DNA from: Lutibacter sp.
GTDB taxonomy: Bacteria > Bacteroidota > Bacteroidia > Flavobacteriales > Flavobacteriaceae
Length of the DNA: 33,868 nucleotides
Reading direction: 5' to 3'
Assembly: GCA_018054895.1 (NCBI GenBank)
Contig: JAGPIQ010000013.1
Location: 1 to 33,868, forward strand
Shown here: piece by piece, positions 26,180 through 33,868 of the stretch
How the letters are laid out: each line of letters opens with the position of its first letter
Numbering within the stretch: position 1 is the stretch's first letter
The notes under the pieces: generated by a model
The model's input: only the letters and a program-made list of their open reading frames with translations
Databases searched by the model: none
What the model was told of the DNA's origin: nothing
Program-made: the position numbers and the translations under genes

Positions 26180-27457
26180 TTATATTCTATTCTTCTTAGC
26201 TACAATTTCATCCAAACATAAATTCCCAACGCTTCCTTTGTGCGTATGGTTTACACTTTTATCTGGGTTAAATGTACCATCATTTATATCTCTACCAACT
26301 TGTTTGTAAGCATCTCTAAAAGGAGTGCCGTTTTGAACCAGTTTGTTCACTTCTTCAACACTAAATAAATACAAGTATTTTTCTTCTTCAACAATATTGG
26401 TCCGAACCTTAATATTTTTTAAAGAATAGGTTAACATTTCCAAACACGCTTTTAAGGTTGAAAATGAAGGAATTAAGCCTTCTTTTAACAACTGTAAATC
26501 ACGATGGTAACCGCTTGGTAAATTGTTAGATATCAATGTAAATTCATAAGGTAATGCTTGAAGTTTATTACATTTTCCTCTAATTAATTCGAAAACATCT
26601 GGATTTTTTTTATGAGGCATAATGCTCGAACCTGTTGTTAATTCATCTGGAAAAGAAATAAAATTAAAATTCTGACTCATATACAAGCAAATATCCATAC
26701 TCATTTTTGAAAGTGTACTCGCAACCGAACTAATGGCAAAAGAAACAGATCTTTCTAATTTACCACGTCCCATTTGTGCTGCCACTGAATTGAATTTCAA
26801 CGTTTCAAAATGCAATAATTTGGTAGTTTCATCTCTATCAATTGGGAATGAACTACCGTAACCTGCCGCAGAACCTAACGGATTTTGATCCGCTACTTTA
26901 TAAGCCGCTTTTAGGAAATAAATATCATCAATCAAGGTTTCCGCATACGCTGAAAACCACATTCCAAAAGAGGAAGGCATTGCAACTTGTAAATGTGTAT
27001 AACCAGGTAATAATACATTTTTGTACTGTTCCGCTAACGAAATTAACAAGTCGAATAAATCATCTACTTCTGCATTAATTTCATTTAAAGCATCTTTTAA
27101 ATATAAATGTACATCCACTAAAACTTGATCGTTTCTTGAACGTGCCGTATGAATTTTTTTTCCAGTATCGCCTAATTTTTGAGTCAATAAATACTCAACT
27201 TTAGAGTGTACATCTTCAAAAGTATCTTCAATAGTAAAAGTACCTTCTTCAATAGTTTTTAAAATTACATTCAACTCAATTTCCAATGAATTTATTTCTT
27301 CAGAAGTTAGTAATCCAATTTTATGTAACATTTTAGCGTGCGCTAAATTTCCAATAACATCATATTTTGCTAAAATCAAATCTAGTTCCCGGTCGTTTCC
27401 AACGGTAAATAAATCTATTTTTTTATCTGTTGAAAATCCTTTATCCCAAAGTTTCAT
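26180..27457 (-). CDS. argH: Argininosuccinate lyase
   Basis: Last step of arginine synthesis: argininosuccinate to arginine and fumarate. It belongs to the fumarase/aspartase superfamily with HTARSRND at 103-110, PGYTHLQVAMP at 151-161 and the signature loop GSSIMPHKKNP at 276-286 holding the catalytic Ser. At 425 residues it is somewhat shorter than the roughly 460 of E. coli ArgH, ending after GSVGNLCLDEIVAKK. It is the last gene of the arg cluster, separated from argE by 92 bases that hold a short palindrome. Confidence 0.96.
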   Translation of the reverse strand: MKLWDKGFSTDKKIDLFTVGNDRELDLILAKYDVIGNLAHAKMLHKIGLLTSEEINSLEIELNVILKTIEEGTFTIEDTFEDVHSKVEYLLTQKLGDTGKKIHTARSRNDQVLVDVHLYLKDALNEINAEVDDLFDLLISLAEQYKNVLLPGYTHLQVAMPSSFGMWFSAYAETLIDDIYFLKAAYKVADQNPLGSAAGYGSSFPIDRDETTKLLHFETLKFNSVAAQMGRGKLERSVSFAISSVASTLSKMSMDICLYMSQNFNFISFPDELTTGSSIMPHKKNPDVFELIRGKCNKLQALPYEFTLISNNLPSGYHRDLQLLKEGLIPSFSTLKACLEMLTYSLKNIKVRTNIVEEEKYLYLFSVEEVNKLVQNGTPFRDAYKQVGRDINDGTFNPDKSVNHTHKGSVGNLCLDEIVAKKNRI

Positions 27458-27518
27458 AAGTATTGTTTTAAAAATTGGTGGTTAAACAAAGTCTAAACCA
27501 CTTAATAATTTATTATTA

Positions 27519-27540
27519 TCACTTCGACTCCGCTCAGTGA
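27519..27540. repeat. REP-like palindrome between argE and argH
   Basis: A 22-base imperfect palindrome with ends TCACT and AGTGA. On the minus strand it contains the core GAGCGGAGTCGA, identical to the core of the copy at 1668-1692. It could form a hairpin in the argE-argH transcript. Confidence 0.75.
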
Positions 27541-27549
27541 CCTTTTAAT

Positions 27550-28608
27550 TTATATTATTTCTTCTAATATTTTAATATATAAATCCACACCTTCTTCAAT
27601 TTCATTGATGTAAATAAATTCATCCGCAGTATGTGAACGTAAACTTTGTCCTGGTCCTAATTTTAAAGAAGCACAACTAAGTACCGCCTGATCCGATAAT
27701 GTTGGCGAACCATACGTTTCTCTCCCTAATTTAATTCCAGCCTGAACAATTGGATGTTCTTTTGGAATGGAAGACGAGTTTAAACGCACTGAACGTGGGC
27801 AAACTACCGATTTTACGTTGGATTGAATGATTTCAAAAACCTCCTGATTTGAGTACGCATCCGTTACACGAACATCTACTACGTATTTACAATTTGAAGG
27901 AATTACATTGTGTTGATTTCCAGCCTCAATCTGAGTCACTGTCATTTTTACTTTTCCTAAAGTATCTGAAACCTTTGGAAATTGGTACGTTTGAAACCAG
28001 TTAATATCTTCAATGGCATTGTAAATAGCATTATCTACAATTCCGTGTGCAGCGTGACCTGCGGTTCCGTGAGCTTCACAATTCAACACCATCAAGCCTT
28101 TTTCAGCAATAGCTAACTGCATTAAAGTTGGTTCGCCAACAATAGCAAAATCAATTTCAGGAATTGTTTTAAGCATACTGTTCAGTCCATTTGGCCCTGA
28201 GTTTTCTTCTTCCGCAGAAGCTACAATCACAAAATTGTATTTTAAATCTGTACGCTCATAAAAATAGGTAAATGTTGCTAATAACGACACTAAACAACCT
28301 CCAGCATCATTACTTCCTAACCCATACAATTTACCTTCGGAAACCTCTGGATTTAACGGGTCTTTTGTATAACCTTTATTTGGTTTTACGGTATCGTGAT
28401 GAGAATTTAATAAAATGGTCTTTTTTGAAGCATCAAAATACTTATTTACAGCCCAAACGTTATTTTTTTCTCTTTCAAATTTTATGTTATGACTCGAAAA
28501 CCATTGTTCAATTAACAACGCCGTTCCTGTTTCTTCTTGAGAAAAAGACTGAGTTGAAATCATTTTTTTCAGAAGCGCGATTGCTTCTTGTGTTAGTTTT
28601 TCAATCAT
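27550..28608 (-). CDS. argE: ArgE-type M20 deacylase (predicted N-succinyl/acetyl-citrulline or ornithine deacylase)
   Basis: Zinc aminoacylase of the M20 peptidase family, 352 residues. Metal-site residues are visible: His70 and Asp72 in NSHHDTV, bridging Asp101 in GSNDAGG, and the acidic triad Glu133-135 in SAEEENSG with the catalytic Glu. GTAGHAAHG marks the dimerisation lid domain. In pathways using ArgF'-type transcarbamylases, the deacylation step follows carbamoylation, so the likely substrate is N-acyl-citrulline; given Ser90 in ArgF' the acyl group is probably succinyl. Its ATG shares one base with the argB stop. Confidence 0.88.
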   Translation of the reverse strand: MIEKLTQEAIALLKKMISTQSFSQEETGTALLIEQWFSSHNIKFEREKNNVWAVNKYFDASKKTILLNSHHDTVKPNKGYTKDPLNPEVSEGKLYGLGSNDAGGCLVSLLATFTYFYERTDLKYNFVIVASAEEENSGPNGLNSMLKTIPEIDFAIVGEPTLMQLAIAEKGLMVLNCEAHGTAGHAAHGIVDNAIYNAIEDINWFQTYQFPKVSDTLGKVKMTVTQIEAGNQHNVIPSNCKYVVDVRVTDAYSNQEVFEIIQSNVKSVVCPRSVRLNSSSIPKEHPIVQAGIKLGRETYGSPTLSDQAVLSCASLKLGPGQSLRSHTADEFIYINEIEEGVDLYIKILEEII

Positions 28609-29393
28609 TAGTTTAAACTTATAGTTGTATATAAAGTTGCTACTTTATCAATCATAGTAGCATCTCCAATTTTCACTTTTTGAACACCTCTATTTAAGGC
28701 ATTGAAACAATTTTGCATTTTAGGAAGCATTCCGTCTGCAATAGTTCCATCTGCAATTAACTGTTCATATTTCTTTGAATTAATATGTGTTATAACGGAG
28801 TTTTTATCCTCAATATTCTCTAAAACTCCTTTTAATTCAAAAACAAAATTTAATTCGGTTTGGTATAACTCACTCATACCAATTGCCACTTCTGAAACAA
28901 TTGTATCCGCATTTGTATTCAATAATTGTCCGTTTTTATCGTGTGTAATTGCACAAAAAACAGGCGTTATATTATTTTGAAGCAACACATTAATAAAATC
29001 TGAATTTACAGCATCTACATCACCTGCAAAACCATAATCCACCTCCTTTACAATACGTTTATGCGCTAAAATACTGTTTCCATCAGTTCCTGATAATCCA
29101 ATAGCATTACAGTCCAATTTTTGCAATTGTGAAGTGATTTTTTTGTTCAACAAACCAGCATACACCATTGTTACAATTTCTAAGGTAGCTTCATCCGTTA
29201 CTCTTCTACCGTTTATCATTGTTGGAACAAGTCCCATTGCTGAAGAAATTTCAGAAGCGCGTTTACCTCCACCGTGCACTAAAATTTTAGGACTCGGTAA
29301 TTCGGCAAAATCCTTTAAAAAAGAAAGCAATGCTTCATCGTTATTTATTACGTTTCCGCCTATTTTAACAATTTGTAGGGTTTGTTTTTCCAT
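28608..29393 (-). CDS. argB: N-acyl-glutamate kinase ArgB
   Basis: Phosphorylates the gamma-carboxylate of N-acetylglutamate, or N-succinylglutamate in Bacteroidota with the succinyl variant. It has an amino-acid kinase fold with KIGG at 10-13, HGGGK at 40-44, NGRRVTD, GLSGTDGN and the C-terminal DGMLPKMQNC segment. Its 261 residues are normal for a form without the N-terminal arginine-sensing helix extension, so I expect no strong hexamer-type arginine feedback; that is inference. It follows argF' after 119 bases that contain a REPIN-like element. Confidence 0.95.
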   Translation of the reverse strand: MEKQTLQIVKIGGNVINNDEALLSFLKDFAELPSPKILVHGGGKRASEISSAMGLVPTMINGRRVTDEATLEIVTMVYAGLLNKKITSQLQKLDCNAIGLSGTDGNSILAHKRIVKEVDYGFAGDVDAVNSDFINVLLQNNITPVFCAITHDKNGQLLNTNADTIVSEVAIGMSELYQTELNFVFELKGVLENIEDKNSVITHINSKKYEQLIADGTIADGMLPKMQNCFNALNRGVQKVKIGDATMIDKVATLYTTISLN

Positions 29394-29411
29394 CTATTTT
29401 CTAAATTAAAA

Positions 29412-29490
29412 CGTCATTCTGAAATTGTTTCAGAATCTCATCAAAGTAATTTCTAACAGTATGCGAACCTGAAACAAGTTCAGGTTGACG
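29412..29490. repeat. REPIN/MITE-like element: paired inverted palindromes
   Basis: Two 22-base ends (29412-29433 and 29469-29490) are inverted copies with 19 of 22 matches, each starting CGTCA. Each is itself a hairpin: ATTCTGAAA/TTTCAGAAT (29416-29436) and AACCTGAA/TTCAGGTT (29466-29486). The 79-bp unit fills most of the gap between argF' and argB and lacks coding capacity. The design matches REPIN elements mobilised by RAYT transposases; none is in the window. Confidence 0.8.
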
Positions 29491-29512
29491 ACCGCTTTTA
29501 TGAGCTTTAAAA

Positions 29513-30460
29513 TTATAAATTTTCAAGAATCTTTTTCAACACAATTTGCGCTGAATAGGTTCTGTTATTTGCTTGTTGAATCACCACAGAATTTTCTGAA
29601 TCAATTACCTCATCGGCTACAATTACATTTCTTCTAACTGGTAAACAATGCATAAATTTACCATTGTTTGTCAACTTCATTTTATCAGCAGTTACCGTCC
29701 AATTTTCATCCTTATTTATAACTTTTCCGTACTCGTTGAAATTACTCCAGTTTTTAACATACACAAAATCAGCATTTTCAAAAGCTTTATTTTGATCGTA
29801 TTCAATTCTTGAGTTTTTGGTAATATCTGGATCTAATTCATAGCCTTCAGGGTGCGTAATTACAAATTCCGCATCTTGTAACTGCATCATTTCAACAAAA
29901 GAATTTGCAACAGCCTGCGGTAAAGCTTTTGGATGCGGCGCCCAAGACAATACCACTTTTGGTTTATGAGCCGTTTTATACTCTTCCATTGTTATGGCAT
30001 CCGCCAAAGCCTGTAATGGGTGACCAGTAGCACTTTCCATATTTACAACAGGAATTCCAGCGTATTTTTTAAAGCTGTTCATTACAATTTCAGCTTTATC
30101 TTTTTCTTTATCTGTTAAAGATGCAAAAGCTCTAATAGCCACAATATCACAATATTGCGCAATAACTTTGGCTGCTTCTCTAATATGTTCGGATTTGTTT
30201 TGGTTCATTATGGCGCCATCTTCAAACTCCAATTCCCAACCTTCACTACCAAAGTTCATTACAATAGTGTTTAAACCCAAGTTTTGAGCTGCTTTTTGCG
30301 TACTTAAACGTGTACGTAAGCTGTTGTTAAAAAACAATAAACAAATTGTTTTTCCTTCACCTAAAGCTTTAAACTTCAACTCATTTTTCTTTAAATCGAT
30401 CGCTTCTTGAACTGTTTTCTCAAGACTATCTAAATCGTTTATACTTAAATAATGCTGCAT
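29513..30460 (-). CDS. argF': ArgF'-type N-succinylornithine (or N-acetylornithine) carbamoyltransferase
   Basis: Transfers carbamoyl phosphate to an N-acylated ornithine. The 315-residue sequence is clearly of the Bacteroides SOTCase / Xanthomonas AOTCase group, not classical ornithine carbamoyltransferase. It has the carbamoyl-phosphate loop NNSLRTR at 45-51, LSWAPHPKALPQAV, HPEGYELDP, KNWSNFNEYG and the C-terminal FMHCLPVRRN. The residue that separates the two substrates (Pro90 in B. fragilis SOTCase, Glu92 in X. campestris AOTCase) is Ser90 here, in NKSEHIREA. Published mutants of AOTCase with Ser at this site use succinylornithine, so I predict a succinyl pathway. It follows proB by one base. 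Confidence 0.93.
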   Translation of the reverse strand: MQHYLSINDLDSLEKTVQEAIDLKKNELKFKALGEGKTICLLFFNNSLRTRLSTQKAAQNLGLNTIVMNFGSEGWELEFEDGAIMNQNKSEHIREAAKVIAQYCDIVAIRAFASLTDKEKDKAEIVMNSFKKYAGIPVVNMESATGHPLQALADAITMEEYKTAHKPKVVLSWAPHPKALPQAVANSFVEMMQLQDAEFVITHPEGYELDPDITKNSRIEYDQNKAFENADFVYVKNWSNFNEYGKVINKDENWTVTADKMKLTNNGKFMHCLPVRRNVIVADEVIDSENSVVIQQANNRTYSAQIVLKKILENL

Positions 30461-30461
30461 T

Positions 30462-31244
30462 TTAATGTATTGTTATTTTTGTAAATTCACTTTTATTCTG
30501 AATAGCACTCACCATAAAATCATCTTTTAATCCGTTTACAATCCAAGTTTCAATATTTGCTTGTTTTGCAATTTCAGACGCTTCAATTTTAGTGGTCATA
30601 CCTCCAGTTCCGTGTAAAGAAATCGATTTTTGAATTTGATCTCTTAACATTTGAATGTCAGATGTCTCACTAATCGTTTTTGCACAATCACTTTCTATAG
30701 ATTCTTTTGTGTAAATTCCATCGGTATTTGTTGCAATAATTAACAAATCGGCATCTAACAAAACGGCTGTTAACGCGGATAATTTATCGTTATCTCCAAA
30801 CTTAATTTCATCCGTTGCTACGGTGTCATTTTCATTAATTATTGGAATATAATTATTTTCAACCAAAACATTTATGGTATTTTTTATATTTTCTCTGGAT
30901 TCTTTTTTGCTGAAATCAGAGTAAGACAATAAACACTGTGATGTTAATAAACCGTGCTCTCTAAATGTTTCTTGATAAATACGCATTAAATGTGGTTGTC
31001 CAATAGAAGCTAAGGCCTGTTTTACTCTAATTTCTTTCCCTTTACTTTCTAAATCGACAAATTGTTTTGCGACTGCAATAGCACCAGAAGTGACAATTAC
31101 AAACTCATATTCATCTTTTAAAGCTGCAATTTGACTCGCAATATCTTCAATTTTACCACGTGAAATATAATTAGTTTCTTTTGTTAAAACATTTGAACCA
31201 ATTTTTAATAATATTCTTTTTTTACCTGATTTGCCCATCACCAA
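30462..31244 (-). CDS. proB: Glutamate 5-kinase, short form
   Basis: First step of proline synthesis, ATP-dependent phosphorylation of glutamate. The amino-acid kinase domain is complete: KIGSNV at 14-19, VTSGAIA at 51-57, NENDTV at 137-142, FGDND at 149-153 and LHGTGGMTTK. At 260 residues it lacks the C-terminal PUA domain of the roughly 367-residue E. coli enzyme, a known short form. The start overlaps proA by 23 bases; Met3 (31238) is an alternative. Confidence 0.95.
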   Translation of the reverse strand: MVMGKSGKKRILLKIGSNVLTKETNYISRGKIEDIASQIAALKDEYEFVIVTSGAIAVAKQFVDLESKGKEIRVKQALASIGQPHLMRIYQETFREHGLLTSQCLLSYSDFSKKESRENIKNTINVLVENNYIPIINENDTVATDEIKFGDNDKLSALTAVLLDADLLIIATNTDGIYTKESIESDCAKTISETSDIQMLRDQIQKSISLHGTGGMTTKIEASEIAKQANIETWIVNGLKDDFMVSAIQNKSEFTKITIH

Positions 31245-32415
31245 AAACGTACCACTTGTTTGTTACTAAATGTTGTAACCCCATTGGGCCTCTGTGATGC
31301 AATTTGTCTGTACTAATTGCCAACTCACCGCCTAAACCAAATTGCCCACCATCCGTAAAACGAGTAGACGCATTTTGATACACTGCTGCCGTATCTACAG
31401 ATTCCATAAATTCCATTGCAGTGCTGTTGTTTTTTGTAATTATGGAAGCTGAATGACCGCCTCCGTATGTATTTATTTTTGAAATAGCTTCTTCTGTTGA
31501 AGAAACACTTCCAATTACAATTTTATAATCTAAAAACTCCTCATACCAAGTGTGCTCATCTTCAATAGGAGCCACATTATCAAAAGAAGTTAAACTTTCA
31601 TCACCTAAAATTTCAACATTGAATTTTTGTAATTCAGCAATTAATGTTTCAACAACTTCTTTTTTATTTGGAATAGCATTATTAATTAACACTTTATCAA
31701 CTGCATTACACGCTGAAATTTTAGCTGTTTTACCATTGATAATTACTTTTAGTGCAGTATCAACATCAGCTTCAGCATCAATATATACAAAGTTATTTCC
31801 ACGTCCACTCACAATAACCGGACAATTGGCATGTTGCTTTACAAAAGCAATTAATTGTTCACCACCACGAGGCACAATTAAATCCACTTTCTGCGTCGGA
31901 TTTTCTAAAAAAGCCTGCGTTTCAGTCCTATTATAGTTTAAATATTCTACCCAATCCGTTGAAATATTGTTTTCAATCAACGCTTTATGCCACAATTCAA
32001 CAATTTTTAAATTTGAATTTAGCGACTCTTTTCCTCCTTTTAATAAAATCTTATTTCCAGATTTAAAAGCAATTCCACCAGCCTCAACAGTTACGTCAGG
32101 ACGCGATTCATAAATAATTAACACAGTTCCAAAAGAAGCTGTTTTATTAATCATTTTTAAACCATTTTCGTGGGTAAAATTGTATAATTCCTTGCCAATA
32201 GGATCAATATCTGCAATTAATTGCTCTAAAGACAAAATCATCCCGTCAATTTTAGCATCGTCCACCTTTAAACGGTCGTACATTGCTAAATCATCACCGC
32301 TATACGCAGCAACATCTGTTTTATTAACACTCAAAATAGCGTTTCTTTCAGCAGCAATTAAGTTTGCCATTGAATGTAAAACATTATTTCGTTGTTGTAT
32401 TGTTAATCCTTTCAT
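31222..32415 (-). CDS. proA: Gamma-glutamyl phosphate reductase
   Basis: NADPH-dependent reduction of gamma-glutamyl phosphate to glutamate semialdehyde, an ALDH-fold enzyme. Visible are YESRPDVTVEAGGIAFKSGN at 102-121, LKGGKES, VPRGGEQL, catalytic Cys236 in SACNA, and a C-terminal GPMGLQHLVTNKWYVFGDGQIR segment. Its 397 residues are slightly short of the usual 415. It shares one base with the argD stop (TAATG) and overlaps proB, forming a proA-proB pair inside the arginine cluster. Confidence 0.96.
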   Translation of the reverse strand: MKGLTIQQRNNVLHSMANLIAAERNAILSVNKTDVAAYSGDDLAMYDRLKVDDAKIDGMILSLEQLIADIDPIGKELYNFTHENGLKMINKTASFGTVLIIYESRPDVTVEAGGIAFKSGNKILLKGGKESLNSNLKIVELWHKALIENNISTDWVEYLNYNRTETQAFLENPTQKVDLIVPRGGEQLIAFVKQHANCPVIVSGRGNNFVYIDAEADVDTALKVIINGKTAKISACNAVDKVLINNAIPNKKEVVETLIAELQKFNVEILGDESLTSFDNVAPIEDEHTWYEEFLDYKIVIGSVSSTEEAISKINTYGGGHSASIITKNNSTAMEFMESVDTAAVYQNASTRFTDGGQFGLGGELAISTDKLHHRGPMGLQHLVTNKWYVFGDGQIR

Positions 32416-33542
32416 TACGCTAGTAATTCTTTCAATGCGTTTATAAAAATGTCTATATCCGATTTGGAAATGGACAATGGGGGTAAAATTCTCAATAAAT
32501 TTTTATTGTTTGAACCACCTGTAAATATATTTTTTTCGAAAATTAATTTTTTTCGAAGTTCACCAACTTCAAAATCAAATTCAGTACCTAACATTAATCC
32601 TCTTCCTTTAATTTGCTTAATTTTTGAAATGGATTTTATTTCTTGTAAAAAATAGGCAGAAACTTCATTTACATTATCAATCAAGTTTTCTTTTTCAATA
32701 ATATCCAATACTGCAATGGCAGCTGCACAGGCTAAATGACTTCCGCCAAACGTTGTTCCCAACATTCCATATTTCGCTTTAAAAACATCCGAAATTAGTA
32801 CGCCACCAATAGGAAAACCATTTGCCATTCCTTTCGCTGTTGTAATAATATCTGGTTGAATATTGTGGTATTGAAATGCGAAAAACTTTCCACTTCTTCC
32901 GTAACCAGACTGAATTTCATCTAAAATAAGCAACACACAATTTTCATTACATACTTTTTGTACTTCCTGAAAAAATGCCGTTGTTCCTTCATCCAAACCA
33001 CCAACACCTTGAATTCCTTCAATAATTACGGCCGCTACATCACCTTTTGAAATTTCACTTTTGAAGACTTCAATAGCATTCAAAGGTAAAAAAGCAACCT
33101 CTTGTTGTAAGTTAATAGGAGCATTTATAGCTTTATTATCAGTAACCGCAACAGCTGCTGAAGTTCTTCCGTGGAAAGAATTATTAAACGAAATAATTTT
33201 ACTTTTCCCCGTAATAAATGATGCTAATTTTAATGCATTTTCATTCGCTTCAGCTCCTGAATTACACAAAAACAAATTGTAATTTTCGCAACCAGAAATA
33301 CGTCCTAACTTTTCAGCCAATTCCACCTGCAAAGGCATTTGAACAGAATTGGAATAAAATCCAATAGCGTTCAATTGGTTGGTTAATGAAGCCACATAAT
33401 GTGGATGCGAATGTCCTACGGAAATAACTCCGTGACCTCCATAAAGGTCTAAATATTTTATATTTTTATCATCCCACACATAACTTCCTGCAGCTTTTAC
33501 AGGCGTTACATTGTATAAAGGATATACGTCAAATAGTTTCAT
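32415..33542 (-). CDS. argD: Acyl-ornithine aminotransferase (ArgD-type, class III PLP)
   Basis: PLP-dependent transfer of an amino group to N-acylglutamate semialdehyde in arginine synthesis. It has a class III aminotransferase fold with NSGAEAN at 94-100, FHGRT at 123-127, the Asp-Glu pair 208-209 in LDEIQSGYGR and PLP-lysine Lys237 in TTAKGMANGFPIGG. Its 375 residues are at the short end of the family. It could also be an ornithine aminotransferase (RocD); position next to argF'/argB favours ArgD. A 99-base gap separates it from proC. Confidence 0.92.
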   Translation of the reverse strand: MKLFDVYPLYNVTPVKAAGSYVWDDKNIKYLDLYGGHGVISVGHSHPHYVASLTNQLNAIGFYSNSVQMPLQVELAEKLGRISGCENYNLFLCNSGAEANENALKLASFITGKSKIISFNNSFHGRTSAAVAVTDNKAINAPINLQQEVAFLPLNAIEVFKSEISKGDVAAVIIEGIQGVGGLDEGTTAFFQEVQKVCNENCVLLILDEIQSGYGRSGKFFAFQYHNIQPDIITTAKGMANGFPIGGVLISDVFKAKYGMLGTTFGGSHLACAAAIAVLDIIEKENLIDNVNEVSAYFLQEIKSISKIKQIKGRGLMLGTEFDFEVGELRKKLIFEKNIFTGGSNNKNLLRILPPLSISKSDIDIFINALKELLA

Positions 33543-33641
33543 GTGTTTCTATTTATTGTTTTTAATGTCACATGCTGTTCGCTATTAATCATTCCGTTTA
33601 ATGATAATATTTTGAACATGCTCGTTTCATTTTTTTACAGT

Positions 33642-33868
33642 TTAAATCTGATTAATTTTTTCAAAAGAAGTTACTAATCCTCTAATTAAAGAGGAACTTA
33701 ACCCTTGGTGTTCCATTTCGTTTAATCCTTCAATGGTACAACCACTTGGCGTTGTAACTTTATCAATTTCTTGTTCTGGGTGATTTCCTGATTGAATCAG
33801 CAAACTCGCTGCTCCTAAACAGGTTTGAACAGCCAACTCTTGCGCTTCCTCAGCATCAAAACCTAACT
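33642..33868 (-). CDS. proC: Pyrroline-5-carboxylate reductase, C-terminal part (runs off right edge)
   Basis: About 75 codons are visible, open to the window edge; the stop is at 33642-33644. The segment (LGFDAEEAQELAVQTCLG, then VTTPSGCTIEGLNEMEHQG) matches the C-terminal dimerisation domain of P5C reductase, which makes proline from pyrroline-5-carboxylate. A TTG at 33834-33836 is not a real start: the frame and the family similarity continue upstream. Together with proA and proB it completes proline synthesis within this cluster. Confidence 0.9.
   Translation of the reverse strand, partial: LGFDAEEAQELAVQTCLGAASLLIQSGNHPEQEIDKVTTPSGCTIEGLNEMEHQGLSSSLIRGLVTSFEKINQI

Noticed and set aside
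28272-28616. 114-residue plus-strand reading frame over argE
   Set aside because: Antisense to argE metal-site region, rich in Leu/Tyr/Phe as expected for a shadow frame in AT-rich DNA.
31550-31936. 128-residue plus-strand reading frame
   Set aside because: It is fully antisense to proA, whose catalytic motifs are intact; no family resemblance.
1-33868. Prophage, transposase or integrase genes
   Set aside because: No reading frame shows transposase, integrase or phage structural motifs; mobile signals are limited to short non-autonomous repeats.

Overview
The window looks like a low-GC chromosomal segment of a Flavobacteriia-type Bacteroidota, probably a Flavobacteriaceae relative. I infer this from the protein flavour, from TAnnTTTG-type -7 promoter boxes, from FtsZ with a very long C-terminal linker, from the ArgF'-type transcarbamylase, and from dispersed repeats of the kind seen in flavobacterial genomes. 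No database was searched.

Region 1 (1-2077, minus): a reading frame open from 1829 to the left edge encodes the C-terminal half of a type ISP restriction-modification enzyme. It abuts, in a different frame, a truncated outer-membrane beta-barrel gene, so two broken genes are fused. Short palindromic repeats sit in frame inside the restriction gene.

Region 2 (2313-5267, minus): an SDR/aldehyde dehydrogenase pair, a tRNA-Arg(UCG) with unusual elbow bases, a YqeY protein and terminators. The 235 bases between the beta-barrel fragment and the aldehyde dehydrogenase hold nothing I can name.

Region 3 (5314-20798, minus): a complete division and cell wall (dcw) cluster in the order mraZ-rsmH-ftsL-ftsI-murE-mraY-murD-ftsW-murG-murC-ftsQ-ftsA-ftsZ. 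Most genes touch or overlap. It begins at a promoter region carrying two groups of three MraZ-type boxes with a 10-bp period and ends at a hairpin terminator. It makes lipid II and the septal machinery.

Region 4 (20874-26175, plus): divergent from mraZ, an alpha/beta hydrolase, the GTPase EngB and an RluA-type pseudouridine synthase. Then comes a tight four-gene unit: exported thioredoxin-like protein, ApbE flavin transferase, a small Cys-tailed lipoprotein (DUF4266-like) and a DUF3570-like outer-membrane barrel. This unit is the best candidate for an under-described system, possibly envelope redox chemistry.

Region 5 (26180-33868, minus): an arginine and proline biosynthesis cluster, proC(partial)-argD-proA-proB-argF'-argB-argE-argH. 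The specificity residue of ArgF' predicts N-succinylated rather than N-acetylated arginine intermediates. Two non-coding gaps carry REP-like palindromes.
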